From Arthrobacter sp. zg-Y919 (GTDB lineage Bacteria; Actinomycetota; Actinomycetes; Actinomycetales; Micrococcaceae), in NCBI RefSeq assembly GCF_030142045.1, contig NZ_CP126242.1:124001-188000 (forward strand): a DNA stretch of 64,000 bases, given 5' to 3'. Made by a program: the position numbers and the translations under genes. The notes under the pieces are model-generated. The model did not search any database. It was not told where the DNA came from and worked only from the letters and a program-made list of their open reading frames with translations. This document shows positions 16,674-25,485 of the stretch, piece after piece. How positions within the stretch are numbered: position 1 is the first letter of the stretch; each line of letters starts with the position of its first letter.

Positions 16674-18815
16674 TTAATCCTCCTGTGCCTGCACCGCGGT
16701 GATCGCCACGGTATTCACGATGTCTTCGACGGTGCAGCCGCGGCTGAGGTCATTGACCGGCTTGCGCAGGCCCTGCAGGATCGGGCCGACGGCCACGGCT
16801 CCGGCGGACTGCTGCACGGCCTTGTAGGTGTTGTTGCCGGTATTCAGGTCCGGGAAGATAAACACCGTCGCCTGCCCGGCCACCGACGATCCGGGTACCT
16901 TGGAGGCGGCTACCGAAGCGTCCACGGCGGCGTCGTACTGGATGGGCCCTTCCACCGGCAGGTCCGGGCGGGCTTGGCGGACCAGCTCGGTGGCCTTCCG
17001 CACCCGGTCCACCGACCCGCCCGTGCCCGAGGCGCCGGTCGAGTAGGAAAGCATGGCCACCCGCGGCGTGACACCGAACTGTGCGGCGGTGGCTGCGGAA
17101 GCGAGGGCAATGTCGGCCAGCTGCTCGGCGTCCGGGTCCGGATTCACCGCGCAGTCGCCGTACACCAGGACCCTGTCCTCGAGCAGCATCAGGAACACCG
17201 AAGAGACGATCTTGACGCCCTCTTTGGTGCGGATGAATTCCAGTGCGGGCCGGATGGTATTCGCCGTGGTGTGCGCAGCACCGGAGACCATGCCGTCCAT
17301 CCGGCCCAGCTGGACCATCATGGTGCCGAAGTATGCGCCGTGCAGCATACGTTCGTTCGCGTCCTCGAGGGTGACGCCCTTGTGCTTGCGGAGGGTGGCG
17401 TATTCCCGGGCAAATTCTTCCCGGAGCGCACTGGTGGCCGGATTGATGAGGTTGATGTTGGAGAGGTCGATGCCCTCGCTGGCAGCCAGTTCGCGGATCT
17501 GACCCTCCGGTCCCAGCAGGGTCAGGGCACAGACATCCCGCCGGGTGAGGATTTCCGCCGCCTGCAGGACCCGCACGTCCAGGCCCTCCGGCAGGACAAT
17601 CCGCTGCCGGCCGGCACGCGCCCGCACAATCAGTTCATTGAGGAACCGCAGGGGCGTGGTGGTTGCGGGGCGGGGAAGGGCCAGGCGTTCCAGCAGTTCC
17701 GCTTCGTCCACGTGCCGGGACCAGGCTCCCAGTGCCGCTGCCACCTTCCGGCGCTCGCCGCTGGAGATCTCCCCACGGACGCGGCTGACCCGGCGTGCGG
17801 TCGTATAGGTGTCCGCTTCGACCTCGAACACCGGGAAGGGTGCCGAGGCGAGCAGTTCCAGGATGGCCGGTTCCACGTCCAGGCCGCCGGTAAGGATCAT
17901 GCCGCTGGCCACCGGGAAGTCGGAGGAGAAGGAGGAGGCCAGGGTCGCCACCATCACGTCGGCCCGGTCAGCCGGAACAATCACCAAGGTGCCGTCCGAG
18001 AGCTGGGGGATGAAGTTGCCCACCGTCATCGCGGCAACCTTAACGGCCGAAACGTCCCGTTCCAGGGAGGAGCTGCCGGCCACCTGCCGCGCCTGCAGGG
18101 CGCTCTGCACTTCGGCGATGGAGGGCTGGGAGATTTCGCTGTGCTCCGGAATGACGTACACCGGCCGTCCGCTGTGTCCGGGCCGCATCGCTGCGCGGAT
18201 GGCCTCGACGTCGGGCGGCGCCGCCCGGTTAACCAGCACGGCCAGCAGGTCGCACTTTGCCTCCGCCAGCTGGCGGCGGGCCACGTCCACCGCGTCGGCG
18301 GTTTCCGCAGCGGTCGTCTCCTGGGCATTAACGACGGCGAGCACCACAGTGCCCAGGTCATTTGCCAGCCGGGCGTTGAGGTCAAACTCCAGCGCGACGT
18401 CGTGCCCGGAGAGATCGGTGCCTTCGACAATCACAACGTCGCAGTTGGCCGCGATTTCGCTGTAGATGGCCAGGCAGCGGGCGTCCACCTCCCCACGCTC
18501 TCCGGCGACCAGCAACGCGCGCAGCTGTGCCCTGGTCAGGCCACCCCGGCAGGTGGCCGGGCCCAGGTTGAAGCGGCTCTGCATCAGCTCCACCATGGGA
18601 TCCTGTGCCGGATCCTCACCTTCGACGATGGGCCGGAAGAAGCCCACGCGGTCCGCATGCCGGCCGAGCATGTCTGCCAGCCCCAGGCTGATCAGGGATT
18701 TGCCGGATCCGGGCGTCATGGCACTTACATAGATTCCGCGGGCCATAGCTGCTTGTCCGATCGTTGCGGTGGAGTGGTCCGCCATCCCAGGTGTTGGGGG
18801 AATGGTGTGCGTCAC
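16674..18815 (-). CDS. pta: phosphate acetyltransferase
   Basis: A large Pta of about 713 residues that interconverts acetyl-CoA and acetyl phosphate. An N-terminal P-loop domain (ARGIYVSAMTPGSGKSLISLGLA) is followed by a DRTGG-like middle domain (about 240-350) and the catalytic Pta domain (about 390-713, with SYSTGASGTGGSVDRVRKA and FPDLNTGNNTYKA). The GTG at 18815 has GGGAGG six bases upstream and is preferred; homologues often start at the internal ATG at 18746 (MARGIYVS), which lacks a ribosome site. It directly precedes ackA. Confidence 0.93.
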   Translation of the reverse strand: MTHTIPPTPGMADHSTATIGQAAMARGIYVSAMTPGSGKSLISLGLADMLGRHADRVGFFRPIVEGEDPAQDPMVELMQSRFNLGPATCRGGLTRAQLRALLVAGERGEVDARCLAIYSEIAANCDVVIVEGTDLSGHDVALEFDLNARLANDLGTVVLAVVNAQETTAAETADAVDVARRQLAEAKCDLLAVLVNRAAPPDVEAIRAAMRPGHSGRPVYVIPEHSEISQPSIAEVQSALQARQVAGSSSLERDVSAVKVAAMTVGNFIPQLSDGTLVIVPADRADVMVATLASSFSSDFPVASGMILTGGLDVEPAILELLASAPFPVFEVEADTYTTARRVSRVRGEISSGERRKVAAALGAWSRHVDEAELLERLALPRPATTTPLRFLNELIVRARAGRQRIVLPEGLDVRVLQAAEILTRRDVCALTLLGPEGQIRELAASEGIDLSNINLINPATSALREEFAREYATLRKHKGVTLEDANERMLHGAYFGTMMVQLGRMDGMVSGAAHTTANTIRPALEFIRTKEGVKIVSSVFLMLLEDRVLVYGDCAVNPDPDAEQLADIALASAATAAQFGVTPRVAMLSYSTGASGTGGSVDRVRKATELVRQARPDLPVEGPIQYDAAVDASVAASKVPGSSVAGQATVFIFPDLNTGNNTYKAVQQSAGAVAVGPILQGLRKPVNDLSRGCTVEDIVNTVAITAVQAQED

Positions 18816-18896
18816 ATCCATCCTCCCAAAAGGCTGCGGTACTTGCCAGCAGCCGCGTCGTGGAGTGCCCGGCAGGCGGGGTTTCGTGGAATGCGC

Positions 18897-18915
18897 AGTC
18901 TCAGCATTTGAGACT
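18897..18915. promoter_or_regulatory. palindromic operator candidate
   Basis: AGTCTCAGCATTTGAGACT is a perfect inverted repeat with 7-bp arms and a 5-base centre. It lies in the divergent gap between pta and the amino acid permease, five bases before the permease's predicted -35 element. Either gene could be its target. Confidence 0.5.
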
Positions 18916-18919
18916 AAAA

Positions 18920-18948
18920 TTATTCACGCGTACGGCCCAGCCTACGAT
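18920..18948 (+). promoter_or_regulatory. predicted promoter of the APC permease
   Basis: TTATTC (18920-18925), 17 bases, then TACGAT (18943-18948), giving a leader of roughly 30 bases before the GTG at 18988. Confidence 0.5.
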
Positions 18949-18987
18949 TATTTGGTTAGTTTCCCCTCAGACAAGTCGAGGAACCAC

Positions 18988-20502
18988 GTGAGTCTCTTCC
19001 GTACCAAACCCATTGAGAGCTCCCTCGCGGATGCCGACGAGCCCGGCCGCCGGCTGAAGCGCTCGCTCACCACCTGGGACCTCATGATTATGGGTGTCGC
19101 GGTGGCTGTAGGCGCCGGGATCTTTTCGGTCGGTGCCCGCGCCGCCGGGCAGTTCTCCGGCCCCGCTGTCACCCTTTCGTTCGTACTGGCCGCGATAACC
19201 TGCGCGCTCGCCATCATGTGTTACGCCGAGTTTGCCACGGCAATCCCGGTGGCAGGGTCGGCCTATGTGTTCACCTATGCCACGATGGGCGAGCTGGCTG
19301 CCTGGATCATCGGCTGGAACCTCATCCTGGAGCTGTTCACCGCAGCCGCCGTGATTGCGAAGTACTGGGGTATCTATCTCAGTGAGGTCTTTGGGCTCAT
19401 TGGGTGGGACATCCCCGCCACGCTGGAACTGGGCGTCATTTCGCTGACCTGGGGCCCGTTCCTGATTGTCGCGGTGTTCACCTTCCTCCTGGTGATGGGT
19501 ACAAAGCTTTCCGCCCGGGTGGGCAACGTCTTCACCATCATCAAGGTGGGCGTGGTGCTCTTCGTGATCGTCGCCGGCTTCTTCTACGTCAAGGCGGAGA
19601 ACTACACGCCGTTCATCCCGGACCCGGTCTCCACGGCCACCGGCGAAAGCTCGGGAGTGCTGCAGCAGTCCCTGTTCTCCTTCCTTACCGGCGCCGCTCC
19701 CGCCCAGTACGGACTGTTGGGTGTCTTTGCCGGCGCTGCCATCGTGTTCTTCGCCTTCATCGGCTTTGATGTGGTGGCCACTTCCGCCGAAGAGGTCAAG
19801 GACCCGGGCAAAACCCTTCCGCGGGGTATCTTCGCAGGCCTGGCCGTGGTCACCCTGCTGTACATCGGCGTTTCGCTGGCACTGACCGGTATGGTCCCGT
19901 ACACCGCCCTGGCTGCGGCCGAAGACCCCAACCTCGCAACGGCCTTTGCTCTGGTGGGCAACACCGGTGCGGCATCGGTCATCGCCGTCGGATCCCTGAT
20001 CGGCCTGACCACCGTGATTATGGTGCTGCTCATGGGCCTGGCCCGCGTGGTGCTGGCAATGTCCCGGGACGGCCTGCTGCCGCGCTCGCTCTCCCGGACC
20101 AGCGACAAGCACTCCACGCCGGCGCGGCTGCAGATTCTCCTCGGTGTCCTGGTTGCCGTGGTGGCCGGGTTCACGCGGGTGGACGTGCTCGAGGAAATGA
20201 TCAACATTGGTACCCTCTCCGCCTTCGTGGTGGTCAGCCTGGGCATCCTGGTGCTGCGGAAGAAGCGCCCGGACCTGCGCCCCGCCTTCCGGGTCCCCTT
20301 CGGTCCGGTGATCCCGGTCCTCTCGGCCGTTCTTTGCCTGTACCTGATGACCAATCTGGCCGTCGAGACCTGGATCTACTTCGCGGGCTGGCTGCTCATG
20401 GGCTTCCTGCTGTACTTCGCTTACGGCCACCGGCATTCCCGTCTGAACGAGAAGTTCCAGAACGTCGCCGCCGCCGGCGCACCCACGGATACGTCCGTCT
20501 AG
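18988..20502 (+). CDS. APC family amino acid permease (cationic amino acid transporter type)
   Basis: A 504-residue transporter with about twelve membrane helices. The N-terminal RRLKRSLTTWDLMIMGVAVAVGAGIFSVG is the conserved APC entry with the GAGIF unwound helix. VAGSAYVFTYATMGELAAWIIGWNL, and FFAFIGFDVVATSAEEVKDPGKTLPRGI near residue 257, match the YhdG/CAT subfamily. The substrate is probably a basic or other amino acid. The GTG start follows GAGGAACCAC; the open frame upstream lacks homology. Short cytoplasmic C-tail. Confidence 0.88.
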   Translation: MSLFRTKPIESSLADADEPGRRLKRSLTTWDLMIMGVAVAVGAGIFSVGARAAGQFSGPAVTLSFVLAAITCALAIMCYAEFATAIPVAGSAYVFTYATMGELAAWIIGWNLILELFTAAAVIAKYWGIYLSEVFGLIGWDIPATLELGVISLTWGPFLIVAVFTFLLVMGTKLSARVGNVFTIIKVGVVLFVIVAGFFYVKAENYTPFIPDPVSTATGESSGVLQQSLFSFLTGAAPAQYGLLGVFAGAAIVFFAFIGFDVVATSAEEVKDPGKTLPRGIFAGLAVVTLLYIGVSLALTGMVPYTALAAAEDPNLATAFALVGNTGAASVIAVGSLIGLTTVIMVLLMGLARVVLAMSRDGLLPRSLSRTSDKHSTPARLQILLGVLVAVVAGFTRVDVLEEMINIGTLSAFVVVSLGILVLRKKRPDLRPAFRVPFGPVIPVLSAVLCLYLMTNLAVETWIYFAGWLLMGFLLYFAYGHRHSRLNEKFQNVAAAGAPTDTSV

Positions 20503-20515
20503 TTCCGGTCCATCA

Positions 20516-20553
20516 GGCCCGCGCACGCTGACCACAGCGTGCGCGGGCCTTTT
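20516..20553 (+). terminator. hairpin terminator after the APC permease
   Basis: GGCCCGCGCACGCTG pairs perfectly with CAGCGTGCGCGGGCC around ACCA and is followed by TTTT. Confidence 0.9.
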
Positions 20554-20579
20554 CGTGCGTCGAGTGGCACACTGGGCAG

Positions 20580-20930
20580 ATGCTCGCAGCCTTCTCCGTC
20601 GCTCCCTCCGGTACCGGCCCGCAGACACCCGCCGGCGGTCCTTCCCCGGATGCCTCCGTGCACGATGCCGTGGCCGCCGCCGTCAAAATCGTCCGGGAGT
20701 CCGGCCTACCGAATTCCACTGACGCCATGTTCACAACCCTTGAAGGCGAGTGGGACGAGGTCATGGATGTTATCCGCCGCGCCACGGAAGCCGTGGGCCA
20801 GTACGGCAGCCGCGTCTCACTGGTGCTCAAGGCGGATATCCGGCCGGGACACACCGGCGAACTGGCCGGCAAGGTGGAACGGCTGGAACAGGCGCTGGGT
20901 GAAATGGACGAGTACGGCGGGCACGCGTAG
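20580..20930 (+). CDS. MTH1187 family thiamine-binding protein
   Basis: A 116-residue protein of the DUF77 / thiamine-binding fold. MLAAFSVAPSGTG at the N-terminus, SGLPNSTDAMFTTLEGEWDEVMDVIRRATEAV in the middle and RVSLVLKADIRPG near residue 80 match the family, which binds thiamine or a precursor in a ferredoxin-like fold. The first 30 residues are proline-rich where homologues have a short loop. The ATG lies six bases after CACACT, so it may be leaderless. It is separated from the permease by a terminator. Confidence 0.8.
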   Translation: MLAAFSVAPSGTGPQTPAGGPSPDASVHDAVAAAVKIVRESGLPNSTDAMFTTLEGEWDEVMDVIRRATEAVGQYGSRVSLVLKADIRPGHTGELAGKVERLEQALGEMDEYGGHA

Positions 20931-20965
20931 CTGCCGGACGTGCCGGCGCGGACAGGAGGAAGACC

Positions 20966-21616
20966 ATGCAGCAGTGGGCACAGGTCGAGGAGTATCTGGG
21001 TAACCGCGTGGTCCGGCCGGACGGCCAACTGCAGGCCATCGTTGCCGCGACCACTGCAGCCGGGCTTCCACCAATAGAAGTGTCGGCAGCGCAGGGCAAA
21101 TTCCTGATGCTCCTCGCCCGGATCTCCGGTGCGCGGCGGATCCTGGAAATCGGCACCCTGGGCGGGTTCAGTACGGCGTGGCTGGCCCGGGCACTGCCCG
21201 ACGGCGGTGAACTGGTCACGTGCGAGTATGAGCCCCGCCATGCGGAGGTGGCCCGTGCCAACCTGGCCGCTGCCGGGCTCCTGGACCGCGTCACCATCCG
21301 GGTGGGGGCTGCCCTGGATACCCTGCCGGAACTTGCGGAGTCGGAACCATTCGATCTGTTCTTCATCGACGCAGACAAGGTCAACAACCCCGCCTATCTG
21401 GAGTGGGCGGTCAAGCTTTCCCATCCGGGGAGCGTAATCGTTGTGGACAACGTGGTCCGCGGCGGCAGCATCCTGGACCCGGACGGCGATGACGCCGTGC
21501 AGGGCACGCGGGCAGCCGTGGACATCCTGGGGTCGCATCCGAGCCTGGATGCCACTGCCCTGCAGACGGTGGGGACGAAAGGGTGGGATGGGTTCGCACT
21601 CGCCCTGGTGCTGTGA
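20966..21616 (+). CDS. class I SAM-dependent O-methyltransferase
   Basis: A 216-residue enzyme of the O-methyltransferase family 3 (CCoAOMT/YrrM type). ILEIGTLGGFSTAWLARALP near residue 55 is the SAM-binding motif I; FDLFFIDADKVNNPAYLEWAVKLSHPGSVIVVDNVVRGG near residue 130 contains the metal- and substrate-binding aspartates. ATG follows GGAGGAAGACC. The substrate, probably a catechol-like hydroxyl, is not deducible. It lies 35 bases after the thiamine-binding gene. Confidence 0.88.
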   Translation: MQQWAQVEEYLGNRVVRPDGQLQAIVAATTAAGLPPIEVSAAQGKFLMLLARISGARRILEIGTLGGFSTAWLARALPDGGELVTCEYEPRHAEVARANLAAAGLLDRVTIRVGAALDTLPELAESEPFDLFFIDADKVNNPAYLEWAVKLSHPGSVIVVDNVVRGGSILDPDGDDAVQGTRAAVDILGSHPSLDATALQTVGTKGWDGFALALVL

Positions 21617-21668
21617 TTTCCGCTGCCGTCGGCCGGAGCGGAGTCCTGTCCCGCCCTAAGCTGGAGGT

Positions 21669-22181
21669 ATGAGTTTCAGTATCCGGCGCGCAGCCCCCGG
21701 CGACGCCGAGGACTTCGTGTCCGTCCATCTGCAGTCCTGGCGGGAGAGCTACGCCCACGTGCTGGGGGAGGAGGTGTTCCAGCGCCGGGAAGCGGACCGG
21801 AGCGCCGCCGTCGAATTCCGGCGGGCAGCCCTGGCCCAACAGGCATCGGATCCGGCCATTCGAAACTGGTTGGCCCACTCCGAAGACGGCCGGCTCCTCG
21901 GTTTCGCGTCCGCCGGTCCCGCCCGGGACAGTGACGTGGAGGTACCGCTGGAACTCTGGTCCATTTACGTCCTGGCGGAAGCGTACGGCACGGGCGTTGG
22001 CCAGGCCCTGCTGGAGCACGCGCTGGAAACCGATCCCGCCTACGTCTGGGTGCTGGAGGATAACGTGCGCGCCCAGGCGTTCTACCGGCGCAACGGCTTC
22101 GTGGCGGATGGACTGAAAAAGGACCTGCCGCAGGTCTGGGCCGGTACGGGCATGGTTGAGATCCGGATGGTGAGGAGCTGA
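21669..22181 (+). CDS. GNAT family N-acetyltransferase
   Basis: A 170-residue acetyltransferase. FSIRRAAPGDAEDFVSVHLQSW is a typical GNAT opening; LWSIYVLAEAYGTGVGQALLEHAL near residue 97 is motif A, which binds acetyl-CoA pyrophosphate; VLEDNVRAQAFYRRNGF near residue 125 is motif B. Substrate unknown. The ATG lies six bases after TAAGCT. The intervening GGAGGT abuts the ATG, too close for a ribosome site, so the mRNA is probably leaderless. It shares one base with the next gene (TGATG). Confidence 0.87.
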   Translation: MSFSIRRAAPGDAEDFVSVHLQSWRESYAHVLGEEVFQRREADRSAAVEFRRAALAQQASDPAIRNWLAHSEDGRLLGFASAGPARDSDVEVPLELWSIYVLAEAYGTGVGQALLEHALETDPAYVWVLEDNVRAQAFYRRNGFVADGLKKDLPQVWAGTGMVEIRMVRS

Positions 22182-23065
22182 TGGGCCGCAAGCGCCCGGG
22201 TAAGGACCCGGTTGAAGCAGCCGCAGGGACAGGCCCGGTAGCCGGGACCTATCCCATTGATACCGGAACCTGCGAACTGGTTCCGGATTCCCTCAGCCCG
22301 GACGGCTGGATCCTGATGGTCAACGGGGTGCACAGCTCCCACATCGACCTGGCGGACCCCCGCCACCTGGACTTCGAATACATGCGCTGGATCGCCGCCC
22401 TGGTGGAATCGCGCTGGCGCCCGGACGCCTCCCTCCGCGCCCTGCACCTCGGTGCCGCGGCGTGTTCGCTCGCCCGGTACTTCTCCGCGGTGTATCCCGG
22501 CGCGCGGCAGGTGGCGGTCGAGTTGGACGGACGCCTCGCCGAGCTGGTCCGCGGCTGGTTCGACCTGCCCCGGGCGCCGCTGCTGCGGCTGCGGGTGGGG
22601 GAGGCGCGGGCCGTCACGGAAACCCTGCACGAAGACAGCCGCGACCTGGTGATCCGGGATGTCTTTGCCGGGGCCAAGACGCCCGTGCCGTTGACGACGG
22701 CCGAATTCACCGCCCACGTGGCCCGCGTGCTGGCCCCGGGCGGCGTGTACGTGGTCAACTGCGGTGACACTCCGGACCTGCGCGGTGCACGGGCCGAAGC
22801 GGCAACCATCTGCGCGGCCTTCGAGTACACGGCGGCAATTGCCGATCCGGCAATGCTCAAGGGCCGCCGGTACGGCAACATCATCCTGGCCGGCAGTGAC
22901 ACCCCGTTCGCGGAGGATCCGTCCCTGCCCCGGGCCCTGCTGGGGGGAGCGGTCCCCGCACACCTGTGGGCGGATGAAAAAGTACGCAGCTTCGCGGCAG
23001 GTTCCCGCCCCCTCCATGACGCCGTTGAGCCGGCAGAGCGGCCGGTGGGCACCCGCCGCTTGTAG
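22181..23065 (+). CDS. spermidine synthase-like protein
   Basis: A 294-residue member of the actinobacterial spermidine-synthase-like group. LRALHLGAAACSLARYFSAVYPGARQVAVELDGRLAELVRGWF near residue 87 is the nucleotide-binding strand-helix pair. The gate-keeping region reads RDLVIRDVFAGAKTP instead of the canonical DxxxxDSxDP of true SpeE, so aminopropyl transfer is doubtful. MVNGVHSSHIDLADPRHLDFEYMRW is characteristic of the group. It is translationally coupled to the GNAT gene (TGATG). Confidence 0.78.
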   Translation: MGRKRPGKDPVEAAAGTGPVAGTYPIDTGTCELVPDSLSPDGWILMVNGVHSSHIDLADPRHLDFEYMRWIAALVESRWRPDASLRALHLGAAACSLARYFSAVYPGARQVAVELDGRLAELVRGWFDLPRAPLLRLRVGEARAVTETLHEDSRDLVIRDVFAGAKTPVPLTTAEFTAHVARVLAPGGVYVVNCGDTPDLRGARAEAATICAAFEYTAAIADPAMLKGRRYGNIILAGSDTPFAEDPSLPRALLGGAVPAHLWADEKVRSFAAGSRPLHDAVEPAERPVGTRRL

Positions 23066-23187
23066 CGCCCACGGGAGTCGAAGGACGGCTCAGTCTCCGG
23101 CTAACAGTCAGCATGCTTACTTCAGTAGGGTGGGTAGATGGCCGCGGCCTTCGGGCGGCGGCTGGACCAACCACGATGGAGGCTTAC

Positions 23188-25395
23188 ATGTTCAGCAAGA
23201 GCAAAACCGACCTGTCCGTCCCGGGCGCACCGGCGCCCCAGGCCCCCGAATTGGCCGAACCGACGCAGCCACGCGAACCGCTGCCGCCCAAGCCGGATCA
23301 GGATGGACCGGCGACCGTTTCCGCCACGGGTGTGGACACCGGGGCGCCGAAGACCTCCAACGCGCAAAGCGGACAATTTCTCACCACCGCCCAGGGTGTG
23401 CGCGTGCGGGACACCGACCACTCCTTGAAGGCCGGCCCCCGTGGACCGGTGCTGCTGCAGGACCACCACCTCCGGGAGAAAATCACCCACTTTGACCATG
23501 AGCGCATTCCCGAGCGTGTGGTCCACGCCCGCGGCGCTGCCGCCCACGGTGTGTTCACCGCCAACGGCGCCGCCGAAGGAGTCACGCAGGCCGGGTTCCT
23601 GGCCAAGGGCGTGGAAACCCCGGTCTTTGTTCGCTTCTCCACCGTGCTGGGCTCCCGCGGTTCCGCGGACACAGTCCGGGATACCCGCGGCTTCAGCACC
23701 AAGTTCTACACGGACGAGGGCAACTACGACCTGGTTGCCAACAACATTCCGGTGTTCTTCATCCAGGACGCCATCAAATTCCCCGACGTCATCCACGCCG
23801 GCAAGCCCCACCCGGACCGTGAAATCCCGCAGGCCCAGAGTGCGCACGACACCTTCTGGGACTTCGTTTCCCTCCACACCGAGGCGCAGCACCACACCAT
23901 GTGGAACATGTCCGACAGGGGCATTCCGCGGTCTTACCGCACCATGGAGGGCTTCGGCGTCCACACCTTCCGGCTGGTCAACGCCAAGGGCGAAACCACG
24001 CTGGTGAAGTTCCACTGGAAGCCCCGCCAGGGTGTGCACTCGCTGGTCTGGGAAGAAGCGCAGATCATCAACGGCATGGATCCGGACTTCCACCGCCGCG
24101 ACCTCGCCGACTCCATTGAAGCCGGCGCCTTCCCGCAGTGGGACCTGGGTATCCAGGTCTTCCCCGACACCGAAGATGAAATGTTCGAGGGCATTGACCT
24201 GCTGGACCCGACCAAGCTCGTTCCCGAGGAGCTGGCACCGGTACAGGTCATCGGCACCATGACCCTGAACGCCAATGTCACGAACTTCTTCGCCGAAACC
24301 GAGCAGGTGGCCTTCCACCCGGGGCACCTGGTGCCGGGTATCGACGTCACCAACGACCCGCTGCTGCAGGGCCGGCTGTTCTCCTACATCGACACGCAGC
24401 TGACCCGGCTGGGCGGCCCGAACTTCAGCCAGATCCCCATCAACCGCCCGCATGCACCGGTCAACGACATGCTCCGGGACGGGTTCCACCAGAGTGCGGA
24501 CCATTCCGGCGTGGCGCCGTACCAGCCCAATTCGCTCGACGGCGGCTGCCCCTTTATGGCCGGAGCGGACATGAGTGCCTTCATCGATGTTCCCGTCGAG
24601 GTGCCTGCGGCCCGCAAGGTCCGTGAGAATCCGGCCACCTTTGACGACCACTACAGCCAGGTCCGGATGTTCTTCCGCTCCCTGACCCCCGTGGAGCAGG
24701 ATCACGTGGTCCAGGCCTACACGTTTGAACTGGGCAAGTGCTATGAGGAAAACATCCGGCTGCGCCAGCTGCAGTCGCTGGCTAACATTGACGAGCGTCT
24801 GGCCTCGGAAGTGGCCACGGGCCTGGGCCTGGAGGCACCGGCACCCAACGTTGCCGTCGAGGACACGGAACCGAGCCCTGCACTGAGCCAGCTGGGCGGA
24901 TCGTGGCCGGTGGCCGGCCGCATGATCGGCGTCATCGCCGATGAATCCACCGATCTGGACGCCCTGGCCGAGGTGCTGGCTGCAGTGGACGCCGAAGGCA
25001 TGGTGCCGCTGGTTGTTGCTCCGCACGGCGGCAAGCTTGGCGGCGCGGTGACCGTTCAGCGGACCTACCTCACCGCCCGCTCCACCGAGTTCGACGCCGT
25101 GGTGGTGGCAGCCTCGGGTGCCCCGGCCCCCGACGCCGTCGACAGCCTGGATGCCAAGGCCGGAAACCCCGAGGGGCACCCCTCGGTGGACCCGCGCATC
25201 ACCCTGCTGCTGACCGAAGCGTTCCGCCACGCCAAGGCCATCGGCGCCTGGGGCAACGGCGCTGCCGTGCTGCAGGCGGCCGGCGTTCCGGTTGAGGCAC
25301 CCGGCGTCGTCGTGGGGGCCGGTGCTGACGTAGCCGCCGGACTGACCGCGCTGCTGGCCAAGCACCGGGTGTGGGAGCGTTTTCCCACTGCCTAG
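23188..25395 (+). CDS. katE: large-subunit (clade 2) catalase, HPII type
   Basis: A 735-residue haem catalase that decomposes hydrogen peroxide in the cytoplasm. ERIPERVVHARGAAAHG near residue 108 contains the distal His; RFSTVLGSRGSADTVRDTRGFSTKFY, the distal-site NNIPVFFIQDAIKFPD with the Asn, and RLFSYIDTQLTRLGGPNF with the haem-ligating Tyr follow. Residues about 600-735 form the extra flavodoxin/GATase-like C-terminal domain of large catalases (GRMIGVIADESTDL). The ATG at 23188 has GGAGG five bases upstream; the longer open frame has none. Monocistronic, with a terminator. Confidence 0.95.
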   Translation: MFSKSKTDLSVPGAPAPQAPELAEPTQPREPLPPKPDQDGPATVSATGVDTGAPKTSNAQSGQFLTTAQGVRVRDTDHSLKAGPRGPVLLQDHHLREKITHFDHERIPERVVHARGAAAHGVFTANGAAEGVTQAGFLAKGVETPVFVRFSTVLGSRGSADTVRDTRGFSTKFYTDEGNYDLVANNIPVFFIQDAIKFPDVIHAGKPHPDREIPQAQSAHDTFWDFVSLHTEAQHHTMWNMSDRGIPRSYRTMEGFGVHTFRLVNAKGETTLVKFHWKPRQGVHSLVWEEAQIINGMDPDFHRRDLADSIEAGAFPQWDLGIQVFPDTEDEMFEGIDLLDPTKLVPEELAPVQVIGTMTLNANVTNFFAETEQVAFHPGHLVPGIDVTNDPLLQGRLFSYIDTQLTRLGGPNFSQIPINRPHAPVNDMLRDGFHQSADHSGVAPYQPNSLDGGCPFMAGADMSAFIDVPVEVPAARKVRENPATFDDHYSQVRMFFRSLTPVEQDHVVQAYTFELGKCYEENIRLRQLQSLANIDERLASEVATGLGLEAPAPNVAVEDTEPSPALSQLGGSWPVAGRMIGVIADESTDLDALAEVLAAVDAEGMVPLVVAPHGGKLGGAVTVQRTYLTARSTEFDAVVVAASGAPAPDAVDSLDAKAGNPEGHPSVDPRITLLLTEAFRHAKAIGAWGNGAAVLQAAGVPVEAPGVVVGAGADVAAGLTALLAKHRVWERFPTA

Positions 25396-25430
25396 CTGAC
25401 CTGGCGGCCGGTGCCGAAGCCGGTAAACAG

Positions 25431-25462
25431 AAGGGATCCCCGGCTGCGGCCGGGGATCCCTT
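25431..25462. terminator. bidirectional terminator between catalase and NCS2 genes
   Basis: AAGGGATCCCCGG pairs perfectly with CCGGGGATCCCTT around a short loop; it lies between convergent genes. Confidence 0.85.
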
Positions 25463-25485
25463 AGCGGTACAGGTGAACGTCCCGC

